In this document: one piece after another, positions 8,452-18,945 of the stretch
Numbering within the stretch: the first letter of the stretch is position 1
Layout of the letters: the number at the start of each line of letters is the position of its first letter
Source of the DNA: a bacterium
GTDB lineage: Bacteria > Actinomycetota > Acidimicrobiia > Spongiisociales > ZC4RG35
Length of the DNA: 64,000 nt
Reading direction: 5' to 3'
Assembly: GCA_028819345.1 (NCBI GenBank)
Contig: JAPPLW010000068.1
Span: 1-64,000, forward strand
The notes under the pieces: model-generated
Databases searched by the model: none
What the model saw: the letters and a program-made list of their open reading frames with translations, nothing else
What the model was told of the DNA's origin: nothing
Made by a program: the position numbers and the translations under genes

Positions 8452-9099
8452 TCAGTTCACATCCATCAGGGCGCCACGCAGGATCGACCGTCCCGAGTGG
8501 CCGGCGTCGCCGTCCCGGGGTTCGACGCTGATGTCGACCACGAAGTAGACGGCGGGGTCATGGCTGCGGGGCACCTCGAGGCTCTCGGGATCCGTGGGAC
8601 TCACCACGCCGAGGGAGATCAAATCAACCACGTTGCCCTGCTCGTCGGGTTGGATCAGCCACACTTCCAGGTCGGCGCCGGCGCCGGGGGAGGGAAGGGT
8701 TGCGTCGACCAGTGCGACGGTCAGCCTGCCGTCTTCGGAGACCAGATCGGCCCCGGCTGCGGCGGTGGCGCCCAGGGAGTCGAAGCTCAGGGGGTCGTAT
8801 GCAAGGGTCGCGGTGGCGAGGACCTCTTCGGCGTCCTCGCTCAGGGAGACGAGCACAACTACGCCTATGAACGCGGCCACCACCGCGGCGGCGACTCCCA
8901 TGAACACCCGGCGTAGATTCCGGCGCCGCGAGTGGAGCGGGACCACGGAGGCCGGCGCATCCCTGTCGGCGCCCACGGCTGACTCGATGCCCTGCCAGAT
9001 CTCGTCGGGCGGATCCAGCAGTTCGAGGTCACTCTCCTCCATCCCCTCGAGCAGTGCTTCGAGGGCTTGGTCGCGAGGGTCGAAGTTCTTGTTATTCAT
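8452..9099 (-). CDS. anti-sigma factor, RskA-like
   Basis: The 215-residue protein has a cytoplasmic N-terminal part (1-63), one membrane helix (about 64-86, VFMGVAAAVVAAFIGVVVLVSL) and an extracytoplasmic C-terminal domain resembling the anti-sigma-K domain (LEVWLIQPDEQGNVVDLISLGVV...). It overlaps the sigma gene by eight bases, so the pair is translationally coupled. By family analogy it holds the sigma factor at the membrane until regulated proteolysis releases it. A classic zinc-binding ZAS motif (HxxxCxxC) is not visible, in line with the RskA group. Confidence 0.85.
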   Translation of the reverse strand: MNNKNFDPRDQALEALLEGMEESDLELLDPPDEIWQGIESAVGADRDAPASVVPLHSRRRNLRRVFMGVAAAVVAAFIGVVVLVSLSEDAEEVLATATLAYDPLSFDSLGATAAAGADLVSEDGRLTVALVDATLPSPGAGADLEVWLIQPDEQGNVVDLISLGVVSPTDPESLEVPRSHDPAVYFVVDISVEPRDGDAGHSGRSILRGALMDVN

Positions 9100-9655
9100 A
9101 AGCCGACTCCAGTTGGCTTCGAAGCTGAATCAAGCTGCGCCGGATGTCGCTCTTGACGGTGCCGAGCGGCATCGACATGCGTTCGGCGATCTGGCGGTGC
9201 GTCAGGTCGTCGAAGTAGTGCAGCGTCACGACCCGTCTTGCCCGGTCCGGCAGTGATCGTAGGGCATCGGCCACCATCAACTTCTCGGCGATCACCTCGA
9301 TCTGATCGCGTGCCACCAACTCGGCGGGATCGCGAATGTCACGACGATCGGAGTGTCGTCTCTCGGCGCGGAGGTTGTCGATGATCCGGTTTTTGGTGAT
9401 AGCGACGAGCCAGCTGATCAGGGTGCCCCTTGCCGGATCGAACCTGTGTCGATTCCTCCAGGCGCTGATGAACACTTCCTGGGTCACGTCCATGGACCGA
9501 GTCTCATCGAGGGCCCGGCGGCAGTAGGTGTAGACCAACTTACCATGCTGCAAGTAGGCTGCCTTCAGGGCCTGTTCCTCGCCCCGAGCGAACGCCTTCT
9601 CCACGTTGCTGATCGACTCGGACCTGGAGACAGCCACGTAAGCAGTGTAGGTCAA
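9092..9655 (-). CDS. ECF RNA polymerase sigma factor, SigK-like
   Basis: The 187-residue product has region 2 (DVTQEVFISAWRNRHRFDP and WLVAITKNRIIDNLR) and region 4 (LHYFDDLTHRQIAERMSMP with GTVKSDIRRSL), the full ECF plan. The longest frame starts with TTG 9655; a GTG at 9637 is equally possible. The downstream overlapping gene encodes an RskA-like anti-sigma factor, and the gene upstream encodes a fasciclin lipoprotein. That trio mirrors sigK-rskA with mpt70/mpt83 of mycobacteria. Two shared promoter elements nearby are its likely targets. I see no copy of the element in front of the sigma gene itself. Confidence 0.88.
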   Translation of the reverse strand: MTYTAYVAVSRSESISNVEKAFARGEEQALKAAYLQHGKLVYTYCRRALDETRSMDVTQEVFISAWRNRHRFDPARGTLISWLVAITKNRIIDNLRAERRHSDRRDIRDPAELVARDQIEVIAEKLMVADALRSLPDRARRVVTLHYFDDLTHRQIAERMSMPLGTVKSDIRRSLIQLRSQLESAYE

Positions 9656-9796
9656 GCGAGGGACCTATCGAGGATCACAGCCGCGAGCGCCCTTCTGATG
9701 GCGGAGCGGCGCGCGCCATCGATGATCGAGCCGGGCCGCTGCGCCCGGATCGGGGAAGGAGAACACCCTTCCGAGCGCAGCGAGCCCAGCCCCCCA

Positions 9797-10855
9797 CTAC
9801 CCCTCGTTGGGTGGGAGCAGGACGGTGTCGATGACGTGGATGATGCCGTTGGTGGTCTGGATGTCGGTGGCGACCACGGTGGCGTCGTTGACGCGGACGG
9901 TGTCGCCGTCGATGGTGATGGTGATGTCGGCGCCGTTGACGGTGGTGACGCTCTCTCCATTGAGGGTTGCTACCAGTTCGGAGGGCGCTTCTGTTGCCAG
10001 GACGTGGTAGGTGAGGACAGCGGTCAACAGTTCGGTGTTGGCGAGCAGTTCTCCGGCGGTGACGTCAAGGTTGGCGAGGGCGGTGGCGAAGGCTTCTTCG
10101 GTTGGTGCGAACACGGTGAAGGGGCCTTCGCTGTTGAGCGTGTCGACCAGTCCGGCTGCTTGTACCGCTGCGATGAGGGTGGGGAACGCTCCGGACGCGA
10201 CAGCGACCTCGACGATGGTCCCGGACGGTTCCGGCTGCTCTTCGGTCTCGGAGGCTTCCGGCTCCTCCTGTGCGGATGGGAGCAGGACGGTGTCGATGAC
10301 GTGGATGATGCCGTTGGTGGTCTGGATGTCGGTGGCGACCACGGTGGCGTCGTTGACGCGGACGGTGTCGCCGTCGATGGTGATGGTGATGTCGGCGCCG
10401 TTGACGGTGGTGACGCTCTCTCCATTGAGGGTTGCTACCAGTTCGGAGGGCGCTTCTGTTGCCAGGACGTGGTAGGTGAGGACAGCGGTCAACAGTTCGG
10501 TGTTGGCGAGCAGTTCTCCGGCGGTGACGTCAAGGTTGGCGAGGGCGGTGGCGAAGGCTTCTTCGGTTGGTGCGAACACGGTGAAGGGGCCTTCGCTGTT
10601 GAGCGTGTCGACCAGTCCGGCTGCTTGTACCGCTGCGATGAGGGTGGGGAACGCTCCGGACGCGACAGCGACCTCGACGATGGTCCCGGAGGCTTCCGGC
10701 TGCTCTTCGGTCTCGGAGGCTTCCGGCTCCTCCTGTGCGGATGGCGGTTGGGTTGTCGTCTCCACGACCTCCTCGGAAGTGTCCTCGCCGCATGCTGCCG
10801 CCATCAACGACACTGCAAGCGCTACAGCAAGGAACCGTGGAATGGTCCTGAACAT
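9797..10855 (-). CDS. fasciclin (FAS1) lipoprotein with two near-identical domains
   Basis: The 352-residue protein starts with a signal peptide ending in MAAAC (Cys22), so it is a surface lipoprotein. It carries two FAS1 domains with H1 (VFAPTEEAF) and H2 (NGIIHVIDTVLLP) motifs, each preceded by an acidic linker with EEPEASETEEQPE. The two domains differ by one residue (Pro versus Ala in the linker), reflecting a recent 465-base duplication. FAS1 proteins mediate adhesion or surface structure. Start ATG 10855 follows GGAGAG. The upstream SigK-type promoter ties it to the sigma/anti-sigma pair downstream. Domain length of about 130 residues is usual. Confidence 0.92.
   Translation of the reverse strand: MFRTIPRFLAVALAVSLMAAACGEDTSEEVVETTTQPPSAQEEPEASETEEQPEASGTIVEVAVASGAFPTLIAAVQAAGLVDTLNSEGPFTVFAPTEEAFATALANLDVTAGELLANTELLTAVLTYHVLATEAPSELVATLNGESVTTVNGADITITIDGDTVRVNDATVVATDIQTTNGIIHVIDTVLLPSAQEEPEASETEEQPEPSGTIVEVAVASGAFPTLIAAVQAAGLVDTLNSEGPFTVFAPTEEAFATALANLDVTAGELLANTELLTAVLTYHVLATEAPSELVATLNGESVTTVNGADITITIDGDTVRVNDATVVATDIQTTNGIIHVIDTVLLPPNEG
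9812..10276. repeat. 465-bp tandem repeat, copy 1 (FAS1 unit)
   Basis: This stretch repeats immediately at 10277-10741 with an exact offset of 465 bases, a multiple of three. I find two substitutions, close together in the linker codon that changes Pro to Ala. The unit covers one acidic linker plus one FAS1 domain, so the copy number could vary without breaking the frame. Confidence 0.95.
10277..10741. repeat. 465-bp tandem repeat, copy 2 (FAS1 unit)
   Basis: Second copy of the unit at 9812-10276. It encodes the membrane-proximal FAS1 domain and its linker. Near identity down to third codon positions indicates a very recent duplication or ongoing gene conversion. Confidence 0.95.
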
Positions 10856-10889
10856 GGTTTCTCTCCATCTTTCGGCGGTTTACAGATAA

Positions 10890-10917
10890 CTACGGAGAGA
10901 AGTGGGATTATGGATGC
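10890..10917 (-). promoter_or_regulatory. putative ECF (SigK-type) promoter of the fasciclin gene
   Basis: On the minus strand GCATCC, 16 bases, CCGTAG lies 35 bases before the fasciclin start. It matches the element at 8384-8411 in both hexamers and spacing, and in much of the flank, although the two genes are unrelated. Conservation of a non-coding block at two unrelated starts around a sigma gene argues for a shared promoter. Confidence 0.7.
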
Positions 10918-11074
10918 AGGTTTCAAGGTTCCCGTGAAGGACCGCGACCTCGGTGTCTCCTACAATTGAAACCGACGCCACCCGGGACTACAAGGTCAAC
11001 CACCTGTCGCCGGACTCGTAACCTACCTCTGCCGGAAGGATGTCTACCGGGCGAGTCGACCCTGCGGAGCAATC

Positions 11075-12232
11075 GTGATCATTCTTGCAAACGGCAACAC
11101 CACCGAGGTCGCCCAACGGACCGAGGACGCCGAGCGTCTGTGGGTGCGGGTGGGCGACCTCCCCGGCGCCACCGGCTGGCAGATGAAGCCGCAGGGCATG
11201 TGCCTGGGTGAGATGTGCGTGCCGCTCCCCGACGACAAGGTCGAGGAATGGATAGCCGACGCCGAGGACTGGGTGTGGATGTGCTACTCGGAGTTCGCCG
11301 ACATGATCGGCCAGCAGTACGCGCGGGACGGCGACGTGTGGAGCCTGGGCTCGGTGCCCGACGTGCGTCGCTCCGGGCTGGAAATCGGCATAGCTCCCGA
11401 CTTCGAGGTGACCGAGCGCAGCGGCGACACGTTGCGGCTCTCGGACTTCCGCGGCCGGAAGGTGGTGCTGTTCACCTGGGCGTCGTGGTGAGGGTGCCGG
11501 GTCAGCCTGCCGGTCTGGCAGGAGTTGTACGAGTCCATCGGTTCCGACCGGTTCGAGCTGATCAGCGTGGCACAGGACTCGGGGGACCCCAAGGCCGTTG
11601 GCAGGTGGTTCGACCGGGCTTCGCCCACCTTCCGATGCGTCATCGACCCGACACACCAGATCAGCTCGCTGTTCGGCTGGGTGAACGTGCCCTCGGCGGC
11701 GTGGATCGACGAGGACGGGACCATCGTTCGCAGCAATGAGGGGACGTACCCGGGCGAGTCGACCGTCAGGTTCGGTCTCGGCAAGGTGCGCTTCGGCGAC
11801 AACTCATTCGCCCGGGCGACTCGCGACTGGATCGAGCGTGGAGCCGACAGCGAGCATGTCTGGTCCAGCACCGAACTCGCCGAGCGGCTCAAGCCTGTCG
11901 ACGACGACACCCGACTGGCGGAAGCGACGTTCAAACTGGCCCTGCACTTCGAGGCGGTCGGCGACAGCGAGCGAGCGTTGAAACACTTCGCCGCCGCACA
12001 GCGCCTGGCGCCCGACAACTGGATCTACCACCGGCAGGGTTGGACTCACCGGGGAGCGCTCTATGCCGGCCTGAAGGTGCTGAGGAGGAGCAACCACCTG
12101 CAGAAGAACACCGACAGGAGCTTCTACGACCCCACGGGGTTGCCCGGTGAGGACTTTCGCCGGTTCACCCAGCCCGAGTGGCTGTGGACCCCTGCGGTCC
12201 GGCGGTTCAAGCAACTGCTCGGCCGCCAATAG
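11075..12232 (+). CDS. selenocysteine-containing thioredoxin-fold (redoxin) protein
   Basis: The gene runs through an in-frame TGA at 11489-11491 and gives a 385-residue protein if codon 139 is read as selenocysteine. Both sides are coding in the same frame: VVLFTWASW-U-GCRVSLPVWQELYE is the strand-turn-helix of an AhpC/TlpA-type redoxin, and related proteins have Cys there. The active site is therefore U139-G-C141. N-terminal residues 1-95 form an unassigned domain rich in Cys and Trp (KPQGMCLGEMCVPLPD). Residues 95-240 are the redoxin fold, and a helical TPR-like tail follows (ALKHFAAAQRLAPDNW). GTG 11075 with GGAG upstream is the likely start. A hairpin of SECIS type follows the UGA, and selC is also in this window. 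It probably reduces peroxides or disulphides in the cytoplasm; the substrate is unknown. Confidence 0.88.
11489..11522 (+). promoter_or_regulatory. UGA (Sec) codon with bacterial SECIS-like hairpin
   Basis: Fourteen bases after the TGA a 6-bp stem CCTGCC (11506-11511) and GGCAGG (11517-11522) closes the loop GGTCT (11512-11516). The loop has the GGUCU sequence of the E. coli fdhF SECIS and lies about 20 bases past the UGA, the range at which SelB-binding hairpins act. Stem, loop and position are seen directly; SelB binding is inference. Confidence 0.8.
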
Positions 12233-12253
12233 GCTGGGGAGGCGCTCCGTTCC

Positions 12254-14818
<2,565 letters not shown>

Positions 14819-15802
14819 CTAGGCCTCCGAGCTGAGGATCTCCGCCAAACGGTCCGCGCCGATGCTTCCGCCGCTCAGGACGCAGGCGACCGGACCATCT
14901 CGGTCCTCTCCCAGGGCGGCCGCCAGGGACATGGCGCCCGACCCCTCGACGACCAGCTTGTTGCCCAAGGCCAGACGGGCGATGGCGGTGCGGACGTCGG
15001 TCTCCGACACCAGCACCACCCTGTCGACGGAGGAACTCACCAGGGGGTACATCTCATCGACCACCACCGGCACCATGGTGCCGTCGCAGATGGTGTCTCC
15101 CGTCTCGACCCATCTCGGCTCTCCGGCGTCCAGGGCTGCCCGGAGAGACGGACAGGCCGTGCTCTGCACTCCCACGACCTCGGTGTCCGGTCGGAGTTCC
15201 TTGATCACGCTGCCGATGCCGGACACCAGCCCGCCGCCACCCACCGGCACGTAGACCGCCGCCACCTCGGGGAGGTCTTCCAGGATCTCCAGCCCGATGG
15301 TTCCCGAGCCCGCCAGCATCGACGGATCCCCCCAGGGGTTGAGGTAGCTGTACGGCTCCTTCTCCCATCCCTTGTCGAACACGTAGTCCATCAGCGCCGA
15401 GAACGGGACCGGCACCGGCGTCACGCCGTAGGCGCGGACCCCGTTGACCTTCACCTGCGGGGCGCTGTCGGGCAGGAGACTCCGGGCCGGAACACCTAGC
15501 AACTGGGCCGAGTAGCCCAGGGCCTGGGCGGTGTTGCCGGCGCTCTGGGTGGTGAACCCCCTCTGGAGTTCGTCTTCGGAGAGCGATCGCGCCCAGTTGT
15601 ACACCCCTCGCAGCTTGAACGATCCGACCGGCTGGAGGCATTCCGCCTTGAGCCAGATCGCCGGGCCGGACTCCGAAGACTTGTACTTCACCAGCGGGGT
15701 GCGCAACGCCACCCCCCTGATCCGTTGGGCGGCCTCCTGCACGTCTGCGACTGAAGGCGGCGGTATGGGAGGATCTCCGGATCCGGTCCTCATCTGGCTC
15801 AT
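14819..15802 (-). CDS. threonine/serine dehydratase family PLP enzyme
   Basis: This 327-residue fold-type II PLP enzyme carries the Schiff-base lysine in GSFKLRG (Lys63), the SAGNTAQALGYSAQ cofactor loop and the phosphate-binding PVGGGGLVSGIGSVI. It most resembles catabolic threonine ammonia-lyases or serine dehydratases without the C-terminal ACT regulatory domain, deaminating hydroxy amino acids to oxo acids. ATG 15802 follows AAGGAG. The asparagine of the usual SxGN(H/F)A loop is followed by Thr rather than the common His/Phe, so substrate preference may differ. It stands alone with long flanking gaps. Confidence 0.85.
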   Translation of the reverse strand: MSQMRTGSGDPPIPPPSVADVQEAAQRIRGVALRTPLVKYKSSESGPAIWLKAECLQPVGSFKLRGVYNWARSLSEDELQRGFTTQSAGNTAQALGYSAQLLGVPARSLLPDSAPQVKVNGVRAYGVTPVPVPFSALMDYVFDKGWEKEPYSYLNPWGDPSMLAGSGTIGLEILEDLPEVAAVYVPVGGGGLVSGIGSVIKELRPDTEVVGVQSTACPSLRAALDAGEPRWVETGDTICDGTMVPVVVDEMYPLVSSSVDRVVLVSETDVRTAIARLALGNKLVVEGSGAMSLAAALGEDRDGPVACVLSGGSIGADRLAEILSSEA

Positions 15803-16164
15803 GCGGCCAACTCCTTGTCATAGTTGCCTGTATTACAGAGTAGGTCGGAGCACGTTTGCCCGGAGACGGATTCCCATTAAGACCGCTTCCGGCTTCTACT
15901 AGCGCAAAATCGCTGGAATACAGCCTTATTCACACAAAATTGTTGGTATAAGAGCCTATTTAGGCAAATAGCCTGAGTTAACTGTGCTCAAATGCTGCTG
16001 GTTGGTGCGGCTCAGGGTCAGTATCCGGCTCTGCCACTACTGACCGATTTCGGAAGCCGGGTCTTGGCGAGCTGTGGTCGACCGACTGGTCCACAGGTCA
16101 TAGGTGCCGGAGGGCGGCAAGCGGGTCTATCCGCTGCGTGCACCCGAGTTATAGGCTCGCACAC
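15803..16164. other. AT-rich intergenic region with imperfect repeats
   Basis: There is no coding frame here. Two imperfect copies of a 26-base unit start with CAAAAT at 15905 and 15935, exactly 30 bases apart. A hairpin CTATTT-AGGC-AAATAG follows at 15956-15971. Base composition is clearly lower in GC than the rest of the window, which suggests acquired or regulatory DNA. Confidence 0.4.
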
Positions 16165-16989
16165 TCACGATGAAGGAATCCCGTGTTGCTGGAGGCGTCG
16201 GCGGAGGATCTCTAACAGAGGCAGAGTTATGTCACGTCTGTTCTTGTCACGCACTATGGCGGGAAGACCGATAACAAGGGTTCCAGCGAGTTCTCCCCCT
16301 ACCAGCTGAACTTCTCTGTAGGTCCGGCTCAGGCGCCTGTTGATCGATTCCTGGTAGTCTGGCCGCCGCCGCTGACCACTTTCTCTGAGGATCGTCATCC
16401 ATGGAAGTCCATCAACATGATTCGCCAGCGTCACGATGCAACGAGGCCTGGGATGAGCCAAACAGAGCAGTCGCCAACCAATCTCCTCTCCTCGTTCTTG
16501 GAGAGGCAGCGGAACATCCGAAAGCCTTGAACCCCGGAACGGAATGATGTTCATGGATGGCGTATTCCGAAGGAATGCTATGGCCTTCGAGTTGAGGCGC
16601 TCCTCTGGCCTTGGGTTCGGGTCCTCTATAGCCTCCATCGCTTTACTCGCCGACGCGCCTACAAAGATCATGGCTATCGCTTGAATCGCACGCTGTAATC
16701 GTGCCGCTCCCGCCTCCGCGCCCCAATTGTCATCCAGATAAGCCGAATACCCGGGGTCGCGGAATGGGCGGTCAACATCATCCGTGTGGGCGTTCCCTGG
16801 ACCGCCTGCCGGATTCATCCCTACTATCGCTAACCCACTGCCCTGCTCAAAGCTCTCCACACTGGAATAGAGAAGCCGATAATTCGGTGTTCCGGTTTCA
16901 CCCAGCCATCCCCTCTCCTCACAAAGGGACACACACTCTCCCGATAGAGCCTCAAGCCGTGAACGCATCCCCATCACGCTCCCTGCCAA
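16165..16989 (-). CDS. hypothetical protein, possibly uracil-DNA glycosylase fold
   Basis: I do not recognise this 274-residue protein with certainty. Three features recall the uracil-DNA glycosylase superfamily: GLAIVGMNPAGGPGN near residue 55 (like the GxNPxxxG loop), SMNIIPFRGSRL in the middle, and a strand-turn LVIGLPAIVRD before the C-terminal helix. There is no signal peptide or membrane helix. Its codon use and GC are lower than those of its neighbours and the 5' flank is AT-rich, so it may have been acquired. Start sites at ATG 16989 or the internal ATG at 16974 are both possible. Confidence 0.5.
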   Translation of the reverse strand: MAGSVMGMRSRLEALSGECVSLCEERGWLGETGTPNYRLLYSSVESFEQGSGLAIVGMNPAGGPGNAHTDDVDRPFRDPGYSAYLDDNWGAEAGAARLQRAIQAIAMIFVGASASKAMEAIEDPNPRPEERLNSKAIAFLRNTPSMNIIPFRGSRLSDVPLPLQERGEEIGWRLLCLAHPRPRCIVTLANHVDGLPWMTILRESGQRRRPDYQESINRRLSRTYREVQLVGGELAGTLVIGLPAIVRDKNRRDITLPLLEILRRRLQQHGIPSS

Positions 16990-17071
16990 GACATCATTTC
17001 GGCATGGTACCCCAGAAATAACGCTGAATCGCCCCGACTTTCATAGGGAGTGAGGTGTCCCAGGTTGGACC

Positions 17072-18433
17072 TCAGAGCTCCAGGAGGGCTTGCTCCACGA
17101 CCTCGGGCAGGGCGGGATGGATGTAGTACTGGCCGCGGGCCATCTCGTCGACGGTCAGGTCGAAGTGCATGCCCTGGATGAGTTGCTGGATGAGGGTGGG
17201 CGCCTGCGGGCCGATGATGTGGGCGCCGAGGAGGCGGCGGGTCTCAGCATGGGCGATCACCTTGGCTACGCTGTCGGTGTCTTCCATCGCCCAACCGTAG
17301 GCGGCGGCCGCGTAGGGTTGGACGTGGCTGACATGGGGGATGCCTTGGCGGAGGCACTCCTGCTCGGTGAGGCCGACGCTGGCGATCTGGGGATAGCCGA
17401 ACACCGCGTGGGGGATGAACCGGTGGTCGACGGTGGCCGGATTGTCCGGGTTGCTGAGGTTGTGGCGCACCACCCGGGCCTCGTGGTTGGCGACATGCTT
17501 CAACTGCACCGGGTTGGTGATGTCGCCCAGGGCCCACACACCTTCCACGTTGGTTCTCAGTTGCTCGTCGGTGACCACGAACCCCCGGTTGTCGACCGCA
17601 ATGCCTCCCGCCTCCACCTCGAGTTGGTCGGTGTTCGGCCTTCGCCCCGTCGCCACCAGCAACTCGTCGCCCCTCAGCTCCGAGGGCTCGCCTCCCGGGC
17701 CCTCCAGGCTGATCACCACCTCGCCGTTCTCCCGGCGGGCCCCGAGGATCCGGGTGTGCGTGCGCACGTCGAACCGGCGGGAGTAGGCGGCGGTGAACCG
17801 GCTGCTGATGTCGTGGTCCTCGCGGCGCAGGAAGGTGTCGCCCCGCAGCAGGAAGGTCACCTTCGAGCCGAACGCTCCCATCACGCCGCCCAGTTCGGCC
17901 GCTATGTAGCCGGCGCCAATGACCAGCAGCCGGTCGGGCAGGTCGTCGAGGCGCATCACCGTGTCCGAGGTGTGGTAGCCACAGTCGGCCAGGCCCGGCA
18001 CCGGGGGCAGGGTTGGCCGGCCGCCCGCGGCGATCACGATCCGGTCGGCGGTGATCACCTCGTCACCGACGGCCACCTGTTTGTGTCCGGTGAACCGGCC
18101 CGAACCCGTGAAGACGGTGACGTGGGGCAGGCCTTCCCGGTAGGAGCGCCCCCCCTCGGCGATCGGGTCGATCCGGCCGAAGATCCGGTCCCGGATGGCG
18201 GGCCAGTCCGCGCCTTCGAAGCGGGTGTGGACTCCCAGGCGGTCGCTGTCCGACGCCAACTCCGCCATCTCGGCGGCGTACACGAACATCTTGGACGGTA
18301 TGCAGCCGACGTTGAGACAGGTGCCGCCGAACGGGCCCCGCTCCACCACGGCGATCTCCCAGTTGTCGTGCTCGGGTCCGATCACCGAGTTGCCGGATCC
18401 GGTGCCGATGATCATCAGGTCGAAGTTGCGCAT
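17072..18433 (-). CDS. mtr: mycothione reductase
   Basis: This FAD-dependent disulphide reductase of 453 residues keeps mycothiol reduced. The N-terminal FDLMIIGTGSGNS with the FAD fold, the redox pair GGTCLNVGCIPSK (Cys39, Cys44), the NADPH fold LLVIGAGYIAAELG, and the C-terminal active-site block YYIHPALPEVVEQALL are all present. The GTGSGN start and the HPALPEVVEQAL ending fit mycothione reductase better than lipoamide dehydrogenase. It lies two bases after the UV-dimer glycosylase stop, as the last gene of an operon with the MMPL gene. It points to a mycothiol-using actinobacterium. Confidence 0.9.
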   Translation of the reverse strand: MRNFDLMIIGTGSGNSVIGPEHDNWEIAVVERGPFGGTCLNVGCIPSKMFVYAAEMAELASDSDRLGVHTRFEGADWPAIRDRIFGRIDPIAEGGRSYREGLPHVTVFTGSGRFTGHKQVAVGDEVITADRIVIAAGGRPTLPPVPGLADCGYHTSDTVMRLDDLPDRLLVIGAGYIAAELGGVMGAFGSKVTFLLRGDTFLRREDHDISSRFTAAYSRRFDVRTHTRILGARRENGEVVISLEGPGGEPSELRGDELLVATGRRPNTDQLEVEAGGIAVDNRGFVVTDEQLRTNVEGVWALGDITNPVQLKHVANHEARVVRHNLSNPDNPATVDHRFIPHAVFGYPQIASVGLTEQECLRQGIPHVSHVQPYAAAAYGWAMEDTDSVAKVIAHAETRRLLGAHIIGPQAPTLIQQLIQGMHFDLTVDEMARGQYYIHPALPEVVEQALLEL

Positions 18434-18435
18434 TC

Positions 18436-18945
18436 TCAGTCCTGTTCTGATGGTCGGGCCGAAGCCTGGTCGGCTAACGCTCGAATTTTAGGTTTGCCTG
18501 AGGACCTGTCGGCGACCCGTTCCCACGACGCCACCGGCCCCGGTACCACAGTGAAGGAGGGATGTGGCTCAGGAATGCGGACCCCGACCAGCAAATCGAG
18601 TCCCGTCGGGTCCCGTCGCTGCAGCTTGGCGGCCAGGTGTTCCAGTTCGTAGGAGAGTTGGCCCTCGGTCACCTCGATGGCTGTGAGCGGCGCCGCCGCG
18701 GTCTGGATCTTTCCCCGGTCGAAACGGTATCCCCTGGAGCTGGCCTCATCTATGACCCCGTCCAGGTACGAGGCGATGGCAGTTGCGGGGGTTGGGTGGT
18801 CCCGGAAGCGGTCGAGTTGAGGATGGCTGCGATAGCCGCGGGTGTGGCCGCCGAGCACTTTCTGCGCCAGAAGCCCTTCTCGCCATAGGGCCACCAGGCC
18901 TTTCCGGTCCAGGTACCGCGGGTGGAGCGACCAGAGTCGCATCAT
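18436..18945 (-). CDS. pyrimidine-dimer DNA glycosylase (T4 DenV-like)
   Basis: The 169-residue protein belongs to the Pyr_excise family. It opens MMRLWSLHPRYLDRKGLVALWREGLLAQKVL, the conserved segment where the N-terminal amine attacks the dimer, and goes on with GYRSHPQLDRFRDHPTPATAIASYLDGV. The enzyme nicks DNA at UV photodimers. Its start overlaps the MMPL stop by four bases and it ends two bases before mtr, so the three are one transcript. The C-terminal 40 residues extend beyond the core. Confidence 0.85.
   Translation of the reverse strand: MMRLWSLHPRYLDRKGLVALWREGLLAQKVLGGHTRGYRSHPQLDRFRDHPTPATAIASYLDGVIDEASSRGYRFDRGKIQTAAAPLTAIEVTEGQLSYELEHLAAKLQRRDPTGLDLLVGVRIPEPHPSFTVVPGPVASWERVADRSSGKPKIRALADQASARPSEQD

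Noticed and set aside
11489-11491. UGA as a nonsense mutation in a dying redoxin gene
   Set aside because: The frame is otherwise intact for 246 further codons, the codon stands exactly at the catalytic Cys, a SECIS-like hairpin follows, and selC is present.
17090-18652. 520-codon plus-strand frame opposite mycothione reductase
   Set aside because: The minus-strand protein has all flavoprotein motifs; the plus frame has none.
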